A stretch of DNA of 64,000 nt from Euglena gracilis. Lineage: Eukaryota > Euglenida > Euglenophyceae > Euglenales. Each line of letters opens with the position of its first letter. Within the stretch, counting starts at the first letter, position 1. The notes below the pieces were generated by a model. It was not told the DNA's origin. It saw nothing but the letters and a program-made list of their open reading frames with translations, and made no database searches. The position numbers and the translations under genes were made by a program. The stretch lies in the NCBI GenBank assembly GCA_039621445.1, contig CP154954.1, forward strand, positions 29,211,411 through 29,275,410, written 5' to 3'. Positions 12,653-24,186 of this stretch are shown in pieces.

Positions 12653-13729
12653 CTGGCAGGCCCGAGGCCGCCTCATTCCCCAATGCCACACCCCAGAGCC
12701 AGAAGGGGGGGGGGGCAATGACAATTTGAAGGAGTCCGGACCCTCCCACCTTCCGGGGTTGAACTCTGGTAGAAAAGCACTATGCTATTCAAATTTTGAT
12801 TTATCCAGCCTGGATTTAATTTTGGAAGCGTTTCTTATCCCCCTGTGGCCCTGCAGTAATCCTGAGTGCATTTCTTGCAGTTCCCCTATTTTTCTGCAGT
12901 TTCTGTATTGTGAGCCTTTTCAAGGTCAACAGAGAAATTACCTCCCACCAATATTGACCACAAAAAATGCGATTTTGGGTACTTTTGGGGCAAAAATCTG
13001 TCAGATTTCAAAAAAATGGGGTCCCAGTTCCCGGCTCCAGGGGGGGGCAAAGGCTGCTAGCGACGCCCCAGTTTCGCTCAATGATTTCTGTGATATATTT
13101 TATTCATTTGCTTTGAATGCCAAATCCTTATTTACAAAGAAACATGAGAGGAAAATGCATCAGATGAAATCGACAAATCTGAAAAAGGAACGCTTGAAAG
13201 CATGCATTTTCATTTCAACGTGCAAAGCAGTTTTCATATTCTTTAAAACGTTCCCACAAAGTTGCAACTGGTGTGCTGAATGGTGGAGGACACGGTTTAA
13301 TGTAAGGAGGGGGCCTGGCTGTAGGTGAGGGGTGCCTCCCAGGGGTTATTTTTTTTAAGACCTTTAAAAAAGCCTTAAGTTTTTTGGCCAAAACGCCTTA
13401 AAAACGTTCAAGAACCTTAAAAGAAAATCATTTGGCAAATTTTTTGAAATTCAAGCAGAAAATGAGCTTGCAAAATCTGGGCAAAACAAGCCAACTCCAG
13501 GGGAAAAAAGAATTTCTGGCATCGCTGGAACATTCTCTACCCACCCAAACTCGAAAAAACGAGGTTTACGAATTTTTCGTTTTTGGATGGATTTTGGACG
13601 TTTGATGCCGGGTGGACTTCCCTTGGAAAACAGACGCCTTAAAATTTTGAAAAATGCCTTTGGGAACCTTAAAACCCTTAAAACCCGCCTTAAAAAACCT
13701 TGAAAATCTGAAAATTTACGCCTTAAAGC
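12653..13729. other. No gene seen
   Basis: A long plus-strand open frame crosses 12576-13328 but has no domain, no codon signal and runs through a poly-G block. From 13340 the sequence is AT-rich with recurring CCTTAAAA motifs up to the target site CTTAAAGC of the hAT-like element. Confidence 0.4.
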
Positions 13730-15785
13730 CAGGGCGGTCCTTAAGCAAAAAAAATTCTGTCCCAATACACTTCAACCGAAAAATAAGGATTTTGGTCGGG
13801 GAACTTTTTTGAAAATTACTTTGAAAAATGAACCCAAAATACATCGTTTTTTGATGGAAAACCACATTTTCACCAAAAAAAAAAATCTCCAAAATTTTAG
13901 GGTTGAAAATTGTTAGTTATTAGGAGGGGGATCAAAAAAATGCAGGTCAAAAAATAGGACCAAATTTTGGAGCATTCGAATTTTACTGAGAGTTTTTCTC
14001 TTTGGGAATTTTTTGGATTTTCAATGGCATTTTTTTGCTTCAAAAACCTCTCAAAGTCAAAATTTTGAGAAATGTTGAAATTTTGGAAGGTGTGAAAAAA
14101 AAATGGGGTTTGCGGGGTTTTGGGGGGGGGATCCCCATTTCGGGTCCCAAAATAGGTCAAAAAATTTTGGGGTACAAAAATTGGTGCTCCCGGAAATACG
14201 GGAAGAGGTGGGGGGGGGGGGCAGGGTTGTATGGGAATCTCCGAGGGGGGGGGACCCCTTCTGAAACTGGGGGGGGGGGGGACCCCCCCCATCTCCAGTT
14301 TTCGGTCGCCGAAAATTTCGGCCGCTTTTTGGGGGGTCAAAAGGTCAATTTTTCTGAAATTTCTCAAAAATGGTGGAGAATCAAAAGAAATGACTAATAC
14401 CTAAATTGAAGCCCTTAAAAAGCACTATCTAACAGTATATTGATTTTCTGACAACTCTCCACCTGTCCCGATTTATGGTCATTTTTGGCCATTTTGCCAA
14501 AATTTCATGTTTAGCCTCAAAAAAAGTCCTAAAGTGCACTCCCAGCGCGATTTTTTTTTTGCCTCCGCAGAGGAGGAGGGGGGGACCCCCTTCCGAAACT
14601 GGGGGGGGTGGGGGGACCCCCCCCCTACCACCTTACCCCCCTTCCAAAAATCCAAAATCCGCTGGTACTTTCGGCCAATTGGCCTGACTGTTTGTCACTT
14701 TTTTGGCCACCATTTTGCCAAGAGTTAACCGAAATGACCCAAAATTGCCAAAAATTTGGCCAAAGAAGTTTGACCAAATTTTGGCCAACTTTGACCGTCT
14801 TTTGTTGCAACATGTAAAATGTACAACTCACCAACATACAACATTGACTGTTTGATGTTTCAGTGAATGCAGTGTAGTTTCCTATTCAGATTGTTCAGTG
14901 GTATTCTTCTTCTGTTGTAGTGATCTGTTCAAAAATTATTTTGTTGGGTTGAGGAAGCAGAAAACCGCTTCTTTGCATTCTTCTGTTTTTTTTTTTCACA
15001 GGGTTTCCCCCATCATCTCCAAATGACCCAGTACTTTCGGCCAGACCTCTTCCAGGAACCTCAAAAAAAAGCCCTTTTTTTGGAAGCGGTTTTCCGCTTC
15101 CTCTTCCGTTTACAGAGCGTCAAAATTTTTGGGCAATTTACACAATGTGCAAGGGAGGGGGTTGATCAATGACTAAGTGATTGTTTGGGCTCGTTGCCAA
15201 CTTCCAGGGGAAGAGGGGAGAGGTGTGTATGGTCTTTTTCGGGGCAGGCCAGGGCAGAACGGGAAGGCCTGGTGGGGGGGGTCGACCCCCCCCCAACCGG
15301 GAGGTGGGGGGGGTCGACCCTGTTTTTTGAAAAATGAGCCCAAAATACATGATTTTTTGATGGAAAACCACATTTTTTCACAAAAAATTTTAACAATTTC
15401 AGGGTTAAATTTGGTATTTTTTAGGAGGGGGGGTGGAAAATAACGAAGGTCAAAAAAAGTGGACCAAATTTTGGCACAGTCAGAATTTTACTGACAATTT
15501 TTCTCTTGGAAGTTTTTTTGGATTTTCAATGGCTTTTTTTTGCTTCTAAAAACTCTCAAAATGAATTGTTGAGAAAATTTTGAATCTTTGGAAGGTGGGG
15601 AAAAAATGGGGTTTTGAGGGGTTTTTGGGGGGACCTCCCAAAATGGGTCAAAAAAAAAACACCCGGCGCCAAAAGCGCCGGAAAAATTTTTTCGGGTCCA
15701 AAAATTGGTGCTGGGGGGGGGGCGGTCCTCAAGGGGGCGGTCCTTAACTAAAAAAAAAAAATCCCGTCCCTTATGGACCGCCCTG
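13730..15785. mobile_element. hAT-like element, 2056 bp, perfect 8-bp target duplication
   Basis: The left end starts CAGGGCGGTCCTTAAG and the right end is the inverted form, ending GGACCGCCCTG. The octamer CTTAAAGC flanks both ends (13722-13729 and 15786-15793), exactly as expected for hAT transposition. Inside, a roughly 310-bp block is repeated in direct orientation (about 13826-14140 and 15334-15650; it starts near CCCAAAATACAT). A CGGCGC-caaaa-GCGCCG hairpin lies at about 15664, and there are poly-G/C runs. No transposase frame survives, so it is non-autonomous or badly decayed. Confidence 0.85.
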
Positions 15786-17546
15786 CTTAAAGCAATACCC
15801 CCTGGTGCCTCCCTCCCTTCCTTGACTGGGGGTCCAGACCGAAAGTTTGGGCTTGCTGGGAAAAGGCTGCTGACCCCCCCCTCCCCCAGCTGGAACTGGA
15901 CCTGAACCAGGGTCGAACTGGGTACAAAAAAATCGAACCTGCAAAAATGCCCTCCAAAAAAAACCTATTTTGACCCAAAATATGCCCCGGCCAGCCAAAT
16001 TCTGACTTATTTTGCCCATATTTTCGCCATTTTTTTGCACTCCGAAATCAGAGATTCCGTTACCTTCCAGCAGGGGGGGGGGTATGCAACTTGGCCCTTC
16101 GAATTATGCAAGTCAAAAAAATGCAAAAAATGCAAAAAAAATGCAACTTGCATAAAACCCCTGAGAAAAGGCCGGAATATAATAGAGTTTTTCTGCCTAA
16201 AATCCGTAAACACCTGTCAATGGTTCACAAAGAAGACCTCCTGGAAGACAATGGCAAGCACTGAAGCTTTGAAAATCAACATGAATGGCACCTGCACGTT
16301 CAGTCTAAGCAAATCGTCCCTCCAGGTCACCATTGAACATCAATAAAAATGACAAAAACAAACTCGGAAAACATTCACTCCTCTGCAAAGCTGCCTTTTA
16401 ATAGGGTGAAAGTATCAAAGACGCCAGGCAACTGCAGAGGGACCAGAGACAAAACATGACATGGCGACCAACTACAAAAAAAATTTCCAGGCAAAAAATT
16501 TTACGCAAAAAAAATGCAAAAAAAATGCAAAAAAAGCAAATTTCGGGAAAACCTGATTATGCAAAAAAAAGCAAATCATGCAAGTTGCATATTCCCCCCC
16601 CTGCTGCCAGCCGCCCAAAAGGCAGCTTGAAAAAAAAAGCGTCCAGGGGAGGAGGGGCTGGAAAAAGTTGCTGGCTGGAGATAAAACTGCTGATGGCTGG
16701 ACCCCGCTCCCAAGGTGCAGGGTGGGGTCCTCTTCCGCTTAAACAATGGCCTGCCTATGTACATCCCCAAACTGATATTCTTTCCTTTTTCGTTCGCAAA
16801 ATCCCCTGCAGAGGTTTTGGAATATGTGAAAATTTCTACTGGACATGTGGGGTACCCCCTACCAGAGCAAAGCACGCCCATCAGGTCCTGGCTGGTGTCA
16901 TCTGTATGATCAGCGGCTGGGTCCACTTCACCCCTGTGGCAGAGAAGGCCAAATAACGGAGGCGTTTGTGTTACGCAAAATGTTTGCTGTACCCACTTTG
17001 ATAGTTTGCTGTTGTGTTCAGGGATTTTTTTCCTCTGGCATTAGCCAAAGAAAATCCCAGTGGTTTCAAAACCTGTTGTAAACAGGATGCTGAAAGATTA
17101 CCTAAGGTTCTCTGCCCATTTTGGCAGTATTTTTGAGGGTCGATTTTTCTGGCAAAGTATAATTTTGGCCAGACACCCTCGGGCAGGGCCGTAAGCGAGC
17201 GTTGGTTTTGCACGGGGGAGGGGAGGGGGCGGTCCGACCACCCCGGGCTGGGGGGGGGGGGTCAACCCTCTGGAGCCAGAAAAACTTTCTTCTTTTCTGC
17301 TTTCCACCAGAAAAGAATAGCCAAAATTCATATGATTTGATAAATAATTTGCAATTCATTTTCACAAGTTTCTCAAAAATGCCATTTTTGACAATTTTTT
17401 TTAAAAAACTTTTTAAATAATTTCTGGAGCTTTGCACAGAAAATTTTTGAGGTAAAGCCCATTTCAGCTCCCCCCCCCCCCCGAGTCCGCAGCCTGGCTG
17501 GTAGCTGCTGGAAAAAAGGTTTTGGCTGGCTGGACCTCCATCGAGG
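15786..17546. other. No confident gene
   Basis: AT-rich with ATGCAAAAAA motifs at 16090-16150 and 16500-16580, poly-G blocks near 16070 and 17250, and a lone hAT-like start CAGGGCCGTAAGCG at about 17185 without a matching right end. Open frames at 16456-16956 and its complement have no recognisable domain. Confidence 0.35.
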
Positions 17547-17630
17547 GGGTAAGGTAAGGTAAGGTAAGGTGAGGAAAGGTAAGGTAAGGTAAGGTAAGGT
17601 AAGGTAAAGTAAGGTAAGGTAAGGTAAGGT
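17547..17630. repeat. (AAGGT)n pentanucleotide array
   Basis: About 16 near-perfect AAGGT units sit directly behind the donor of the minus-strand exon at 17641-17857, so they lie at the start of its intron. They produce spurious Leu/Thr/Tyr frames on the minus strand. Confidence 0.9.
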
Positions 17631-17640
17631 CAAGAAACAC

Positions 17641-17857
17641 CTGCAAGCGAGGCATCTGCACACCGGAGCTGCAGCCCATTGTTCAGGCACATCAGGCTTT
17701 GCTTCGCGTTGCCTGTTGTTGCGTTCAGGTTCATGATGCGGGAGAACGCCTGCACCGCCGCCATGTCCTGCGCTGGTACGTTCGGCGGGGTGGCCAGCTG
17801 GCCGCTGCTGCCACCACCGCTGCTGCTGCTCTCGGCGGGGGGCGGCCGCTGGGTGGG
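17641..17857 (-). CDS. Internal exon, unknown protein
   Basis: Acceptor CTTGAACCCAG and donor GCAG|GTGTTTC bound 217 nt. The encoded piece starts with a Pro/Ser/Gly-rich linker and continues into a compact non-repetitive segment (contains AAVQAFSRIMNLNATTG and LNNGLQLRCADASLAG) that reads like folded protein. No family recognised. It lies downstream of the RRM gene's stop at 19551, so it belongs to another minus-strand gene. It may be an upstream exon of the gene with exons at 12558-12652 and 10622-10793, but the phases do not join directly. Plus-strand frames here are shadows. Confidence 0.55.
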
Positions 17858-18000
17858 CTGGGTTCAAGGCCGTTCGTCCAGGTCCAGGTATCTCAGCCAC
17901 AATGACGGAAACCAGCAGCAACGACGGGAGCCAGGAAACTGTCCGCATGACAAGTTGGCGAGTGTGGGGGGTTGAAATGTACGTGTAATGTAGTGCCATG

Positions 18001-18150
18001 TATTGTAATGTAATGAAATGCGATATGATGTGATATGATGCTATGTAATGAATGTAATGTAATGCAATGCAATGCAATGCAATGCAATGCAATGCAATGC
18101 AATGCAATGCAATGCAATGCAACATAACGTAATGCAATGTAATGCAATGT
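18001..18150. repeat. (AATGC)n and AATG-rich array
   Basis: A perfect run of about 13 AATGC units (18060-18122) lies within a longer degenerate AATGT/AATG tract. The minus strand gives a meaningless His/Cys/Ile/Ala frame. Confidence 0.9.
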
Positions 18151-18359
18151 TAGGTTCCGAGTAGGGGTGGGGAGCGAACTTGGGCATATTTGACACAAGC
18201 TACCGCCTTATTCACAGAGGGCATTTCCATTGTAAAAAAAAAAATCAAACACCCTGATTTCAATGGGGTAAATATCACAGGGGGCTGATGTCAAAGACCC
18301 TCCCCAAACCTTCATTAGGGAGGGGTTCAGAATCTTCAATGGGCATCACATTGGACATC

Positions 18360-18869
18360 GTATGGGCCTTTCCCACCTTCGGACCATACAATTTTTTTAC
18401 CGACCCCGGGGGGGAGGGGGGTCACTCCACTTTTTGAAAAACCAGTCAGTCACTTTTTTCAGGAAACCAGTCAGTCACTACCCCCCCCGGGGGGGGGGGG
18501 TCGGCCACTCTGGAATCCAAAGGAAATTTGACCCAAAACATGCAAAAAAGGCCCAAAAAAATTTTCCGGCGCCTTCGGCGCCGGGTCACTTTAGTAATTT
18601 TTTGCCGACCCCCCCTCCCCAGGCGACCCCCCCTCCGAAAAAACCAGTCACCCACCCCGGGGGGGGGGGGGGTCGGCCAGTGCTTAAAAAATTGTCTGCT
18701 TCGGACCTTTTTGTCTGGGGGACGGACAGCCTTGGAGGCCATTGGTATTCATTCCACCGAGGGGGCTCCGGCTGGGGGAGTGGCTGCAAGGAGTGAACAT
18801 TTGAAAGAGATGGAAGTGGCGCCATCTCACCATAAAATTTTGGTTAAAGCAAAATACCAGGGAAGGGAG
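18360..18869. repeat. Poly-G/C blocks with repeated ACCAGTCAGTCAC
   Basis: The motif (G)AAACCAGTCAGTCAC occurs twice at 18438-18480, with a shorter ACCAGTCACCCACC near 18645. Each is next to a CCCCGGGG block. A GC hairpin (GGCGC-cttcg-GCGCC) is at about 18567. Possibly parts of short inserts; borders not resolved. Confidence 0.45.
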
Positions 18870-19349
18870 CAGGGCGTTTTTCATCGACCCCCCCCCCCCG
18901 GAGGTCAAGCTCAGAGGCTGGAAAATTATGGCTGGCTGGAAAAAGGCTGCTGGCTGATCCCCCCCTCCGCCGGGTCCCGGGCGGGAACTGGGCCCGACCT
19001 GGGGTCGAACCGGGTACCAAAAAAATCGGAATCGCAAAAAAATGTCCAAAAAAACTGCCAATTATGCAAGAAAAATGCGATTTTTGACCATATTTGCCAT
19101 GACCAGCCCTCTTCCGACCCATTTTCGCCCATTTTGACCCATTTTTTTTGCCCATTTTTGACCCACTTTTGCCCGTTTTGCACCCAATGGCGAAAAATCA
19201 GTTGCCATCCAGCTGCAGAGGGCGGCTGGAAACAAATAAACCTCGTTGAGCGGGGGAGGGGGGTCCGGGGCTGGAAACAGGCTGCTGGCTGGAAAAAGGC
19301 TGCTGGCTGGACCGGGGGGGGGGGTCAAACTTTCTCAAGCTACGCCCTG
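18870..19349. mobile_element. hAT-like non-autonomous element (480 bp)
   Basis: Termini are CAGGGCGT and its inverse, each followed inward by TYGACCCCCCC. The flanking octamers GAAGGGAG and GAAGGGAA match at 7 of 8 positions. The interior has CTGGCTGGAAAAAGGCTG repeats and no open transposase frame. Confidence 0.65.
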
Positions 19350-19550
19350 GAAGGGAAGGAGGAATTAGAAGAGTGGCTAGAGTGGGGGAAAATGCCAAAC
19401 CTGGTCAGGTCGATTACTGAGCCAGGCAAGTACACAAGAAATGCCTGAGTGGATTCATTCTTTGGACCTCGTGGTTAAATGAGAGCAATGTGGGCGGGCC
19501 GAGACAAGCGCGAGGGAGGCGGGTCTGAAGGGAACCTCCGACTAGGGCAG

Positions 19551-19753
19551 TCACTTGAAGGGATCGACCTGATCTTCCTCTTCGTTGTCCATGCGGTTCG
19601 CGACGCGGCGGTCCTTCTCCGCCCGGCTCTCGGCGTACTTCACCTCGATGGGGCGGTCCATGCCGGGCAGCTGCAGCATGTTGAGGCCCTGGATGGCTGC
19701 TGTGGCCTCCGCGGTGGAGGAGTAACGCACCATGCCGCTGCCGATGTTGCCCC
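19551..19753 (-). CDS. RRM gene, last exon (second half of the RRM and C-terminus)
   Basis: A TGTTCAG acceptor opens an exon that encodes the second half of an RNA recognition motif: the RNP1-like strand GSGMVRYSS, the helix AEATAAIQGLN, and the strand PIEVKYAES. It then ends in a charged tail (RAEKDRRVANRM, EEEDQ) and a TGA stop at 19551-19553. The two leading bases complete the codon left open by the donor at 22674, so this exon and 22674-22982 form one RRM. The AIQGLN...PIEVKYA pattern fits ELAV/CELF-type RRMs, which bind U-rich RNA. Known for the family: mRNA splicing, stability or translation control. The tail with Glu/Asp clusters is specific to this protein. Confidence 0.82.
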
Positions 19754-20410
19754 CTGAACACCGGGGGGGGGGGGGGGGAAACCAGAAAGCTCAAAATAAG
19801 CAAAACAAGAGGAAAAAAAGTGAAAAAAAAAAAAACATGCACATACGTTTAATGCAATTGCAAAAATGCAAAAAAAAAATGCAAAATGAGAGGTCAAAAA
19901 TACACAAAATGAATGCAAAACCACACATTTTCCAATACGAAAATAATAAATGATAATGACAATGATAAAATATGCAAAAATTGTTAGCTTGAACACCACT
20001 CCTCCAGCTGAGCACGCATGGCATGGACCAGGGAAATGTATCTCCAGCCATTGCAGGTCAGAAATGATATTTACAACTCTGTGCAGAGGAAGGAAGGGGA
20101 AACAAATTGGAGATTCAAAAAAACCACCAGATGGAAGGAATGGAGAATGCTGCAGCTCTGGTGCAAGACTGCTCATGGGCTCGGTGGCTCTTGGTTTCAC
20201 TTTCGCTTTGGTGTTACCGCATCTCCAAAACCCCTGCCCTAGCCCACCTCCCCACTAAATACTCCCAGATCTCACCGAATTCAAACAAATCACCCCTACT
20301 CTTTAATCCCTGAAACTTGGTTGAGAATCTTCCACCAACCCATTGCAGGAAATGGGAAGAATTTAAATCAACGCCTCTTTATTCGGCTGAGTGATCAGAC
20401 ACGTGAATCT
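19754..20410. other. Part of a large intron; no gene seen
   Basis: Lies between RRM exons on the minus strand. Holds a poly-G run right at the acceptor (19762-19778) and an AT-rich ATGCAAAA tract at 19800-19980. Confidence 0.4.
20378..20383 (-). terminator. AATAAA polyadenylation signal
   Basis: AATAAA on the minus strand, 28 nt past the stop of the exon at 20411-20581. This spacing is normal for mRNA 3' ends. Confidence 0.5.
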
Positions 20411-20581
20411 TCAAGCAAGCAAGGCACCTGTCTCAACATCGTCAAGTCCGTCGCGGGCGAAGCGGCGGCGACGCGGAGGCTCCGCGTACGAGTCGCGGTG
20501 ACGTAGAGGTCGGACGGGCACTGGCCTTGTGGTCCGCAGCTTCACCCGAATGAACCGGCCCGCAGGGTGGCGGGGGCCATG
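20411..20581 (-). CDS. Terminal exon of an unknown Arg-rich protein, or alternative 3' exon
   Basis: Acceptor TCTGCCCCTCAG opens a 171-nt exon coding for a basic segment (contains RFIRVKLRTTRP and EPPRRRRFARDG) with stop at 20411-20413 and an AATAAA 28 nt later. It sits inside the intron between the two RRM exons on the same strand. Either it is an alternative last exon of the RRM gene (the phase does not match the 22674 donor, which argues against this) or the end of a nested gene. Family not recognised. Confidence 0.5.
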   Translation of the reverse strand, partial: HGPRHPAGRFIRVKLRTTRPVPVRPLRHRDSYAEPPRRRRFARDGLDDVETGALLA

Positions 20582-22673
20582 CTGAGGGGCAGACAACTGC
20601 CCCCCCCCCCGAGAAGCGGGTTTGGTAGGGTGCGAACCGGGTGAGGGTGCGGGGGCAGGGGGGTGGGGTGGTTAGCTTAGGGGACCCTCCTAAAGAACAG
20701 TCCGAAAGCAAAGCCCACTGGTGTATCTGATTCTGACCAGAGGGGGAGGCACGGGGTTCCCCCCGACGACCGGGGGACCTGACCTGGATTCGGGCCTGCC
20801 CCCTTCAACACCCCAATGGGGAAAGGACAGTGACGGGCCCCTGGCTCGAATCATTCCGTTCATCGCCATCGCCCGCCCAGCGGATGGGGGGGAAAGGCCA
20901 GGGAGGATCACAACGCAGGGGGGGGATTGATATCGGAGGCCTTCGGAAAAATTGCGGAAAAAAAGGGAAAAATTGCGGAAAATTGCGAAAAATTGCGGAA
21001 AAAACGGACACATCTGACTGAGGAAGAAACAAAATTGTGAGTTCAGACCGCAACACGTCGCACGCGAGCACAAATCAACAGGCCAGCGCACAATAACCAG
21101 GGCCCCTTTGCAGAACAGTGGGAAACAGGGGAAAAACCAAAACAAAAAAAACTTGCCATGCTGAACAACAAACACATAGAACTTGCCACTTGATCTTTGA
21201 AAAATTCCTGCCTAAATGGAAAAAACCTTGCGGAAAAAAAATGGGATTTCTGCGGAAATGGGGAGGAAAATTGCCGTTGATCGAAATTGCGGAAATTGGG
21301 TCCTGCCCCTTCAATTGGGAAACAATGTGGGGAAATGCGGAATTGCGGATCGACCATCATTCCGTTCATCGCCGTCACCGCAGCCTGGGCCATCCCTGGG
21401 AGGGGGCCAAAGGATCACAACGTTGGGAAAAACCGTGATCCCACTGCACCACACGGAGGGGGGAAACACAACGATGTCATCACATTAGTCTTTCCATCAC
21501 TTTTTTTCACCAAGGGGTTAATAATGTCCCCATCGACGGAGGTACCAGGTTATTTTTTAAGGCGTCTTAAAAAATTAAACCTTTAACAGTCTTGGAAGCC
21601 TTAAAAAAGAACATTAAAAGATTGTTTTTCTACGGGGGTCGTAAACGTTGGGTGTCAAAATAAGTGGAGGGGGCACACCAGCAAAACAATTTTGTCCGGA
21701 TATCTTCCAACTACATTTCCTGTGTTCTCATTATTACCATGTGAAATTACAATTTGAGGGGAGTTTCCCACAAGAGTGTCTGCTCCAAACCCCCCAGGAA
21801 CTAATTGTCAAGGTCCTTGGTGCCCCCTTTCCAGAGTCAAAATTGAAAATGCACTGTGAAATACCCAGAGAAGTGGGTGTAAAGACGCTTGGTTGATGAA
21901 TTCATCTCGCTGGTGCTCTGCTAGCTTTGCCAACGATTTCTGATTGATTGTGCTTGCCATACTCTCAAGAAACAGTGGAATTACACATTCTTGTTGGTCG
22001 TTTTTGTGGCAGTTCTTCCCACCAAGAAAGGGTGGTGCATACTTGGTTGAATCAGTGATCAACACATAAATCACACGTGACGAGGAACGCTGCACCAGGC
22101 TTGATCCAACTGCCACGGAGGAGGGGGTTTAGAAATGCTCTGCTAGGCATAACCCCCACCCCCTGGGGGCAAATGTCGGCACACAGGGTCCACGGGTCCA
22201 AAAAAAAAGGGGGTACTCCTTTTCAAGGCCTGGCACCTTCACCTTGCTCAGGGGTCAGAGTCTGAGTCTTGAGTCCCTTCGTCCCTGAGTCGCTTGTCCA
22301 GAGAGGTATCCCCGGGACTGGGCACTCTCACACACACATTGCACACCCACACACACACACACACCACTCACACACGCACACATGCATTCACACACGCAAT
22401 GGACCTGATGTTGTGTATTGCACAAAGCCGATACCATCATGCCATTGTTGACTCAGTTCAGGGTGGAATTCCACTTCAAAAAATAATCAGACGTCTCCGG
22501 ACCCCCCACCCTCAAATGGGCTCAGCTATCCACCCATGTAAATAAAAAATGGCGCAAAAGTGGTGCATTTTTCTGGCAAGTTGTTAAAGACATTTCCGGC
22601 TTCGTCGGGTGTACGCTTTGGCCACTTCTGGCCGAGCCCACCTTGGAGTGGGGGGGGGGGGGGTGGCAGTCAC
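20582..22673. other. Intron with dispersed repeats; (CA)n at 22320-22400
   Basis: Two related blocks at about 20848-20925 and 21352-21430 share ATTCCGTTCATCGCC and GGATCACAACG motifs. A (CA)n tract lies at 22320-22400. 20940-21010 and 21230-21350 carry ATTGCGGAAA motifs. No exon supported. Confidence 0.45.
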
Positions 22674-22982
22674 CGTGGTCAGCAATGGGATGGCTAGGGC
22701 TCTGGCCCTGCTTCCGGGCCACTCGGCAGCTCATCACCGTGCCGTGGGCAGAGAAGAGTTCCTTCAGCCCCTCCTTCGTGATGCGGTCGGGCAGGTTGGA
22801 GATGTAGAGGTTGGTCCCAGTGTTGAGCTCCTGGAGGCGGTACCCGGCCGCTGATATCTGGGCCTGAGGGCCCAGAACGGGAAGCCCAACGGGGTAGGGT
22901 GCGGTGTATGGCACTGCAGGGGCAACTGGCAGTGGAGGCGGGCTGTAAACCGGGCCACTTGCTACGACGGGAGGTGGCGCTG
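22674..22982 (-). CDS. RRM gene, exon with Pro-rich linker and first half of the RRM
   Basis: After an acceptor at GGCTGCAG the exon encodes a Pro/Ala/Val-rich linker (PPPLPVAPAVPYTAPYP), then the start of an RRM: GTNLYISNLPDRIT (RNP2-like LYISNL), the helix EGLKELFSAHG and the strand TVMSCRVARKQGQ. The donor is CACG|GTGACT, phase 1, and joins the acceptor at 19753 in frame. The GTNLYISNLP start is typical of ELAV/CELF RRMs. The stretch SPSHPIADHG between the halves is longer than usual for the loop before RNP1, so the true donor may lie a little earlier or the loop is expanded. A poly-G run starts in the intron just behind the donor. Confidence 0.85.
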
Positions 22983-24186
22983 CTGCAGCCAGTAGAGTGT
23001 CTCATGAAAAAAAAATGGCATCAGGATGGCAAATTCCAAGTTTGCAACGTTGATCACCAGTGCACTTTTTATAACTTCTTAATTATTACACATGTTATCA
23101 TTCTATTTTTATTCACAATTACACATAAAGCTAAATTGTTCGGTTTAAACATGATTAAACATATTGCTTCTGAAAACCTGCTCCCATGCATTCCCCATGC
23201 ATTGTAACATGCAACCTATCACCCCCCTGGACCGACCATCAAACTTCCCCCCCCCCCCAACAGATGTGCACCATCGCACCCCCACCCTCCTCCAATTAAT
23301 CGATCCGAAAACGTGCACAAAAAGGAGAACATTGATGCGCAACCCAAAAAGGTAATTCCAATTGAAGCCGGTACCACAAAATCATTCTGGTCGGTTTTGA
23401 AGTACTAAATGGGGCACAATACTTGGCCAAATCACAAGAAATTGACAAGGGGATGTCATGAAAAAATATTTAAAACAGATTGCGTGGTTTGTGATTTTGA
23501 CAAATTCACAATAAATGTGCCGAGGAGGTCAAAATTTGGTTCCTAAAAAAAAGTGCGCATCCGTGCACTTATTGGGAGGGGGTTACTGATAACACCAGAG
23601 GGGGAAACAACGCGAACATGAAAAATGTGCAAGACACACATGCAGCACTGGAAAAAAACAGGTGAGCAACAATGGGCAGGAGGGAATACCACACAAACAA
23701 CGCAACGACAGATTCCAGAAATCAACAAAACCAAAATGCAGAAGACAATGTAAAAAGTTAGCTGGAGGACAGTTTTCCAGAAGCAAATTATCCAAGGTAG
23801 GTAAAACAGCAACAGGAACAACAACATAGAAATATTTTCTGCCAGAATACAACTGAACCCACCTTGATAAACTCCCTCCGTTCATTATTTATTTATTATT
23901 TTAATAATTCAACAGAACTTAAGGATCCTCGGGATAGCTCCGCATTGCGCCACCGCTCTTTACCACATTAATGCCATTTGGGACCCGTTTCTGAAAGACT
24001 TTCACTGCAGTTTCCGATTATTATTGAAGGAAGCGTACCATGTATTTTCTAACAATCAGTTGTGAATGGTCCTTCTCAAACACCAAGTCAGAAATCTCTT
24101 TTTTTTTTCACTGTGGAACACCCCATGAGGCGGTTTAATTTCTTTCCACCATCAATAATGGCTAGATTAACAATGTTCAGGGGGGG
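22983..24186. other. Intron; no gene seen
   Basis: AT-rich sequence with poly-C blocks near 23250 and a poly-T at 24099. Short frames on the minus strand at 23543-23885 are hydrophobic but have no splice context. Confidence 0.4.

Noticed and set aside
12576-13328. Plus-strand 250-codon frame
   Set aside because: No domain, crosses a poly-G block and AT-rich DNA. A minus-strand exon with phase support overlaps its start.
17679-17975. Plus-strand 98-codon frame
   Set aside because: Shadow of the minus-strand exon 17641-17857, which has both splice sites and a more protein-like sequence.
18528-19448. Plus-strand 306-codon frame
   Set aside because: It runs through the borders of the hAT-like element at 18870-19349 and through poly-G runs; no coherent protein.
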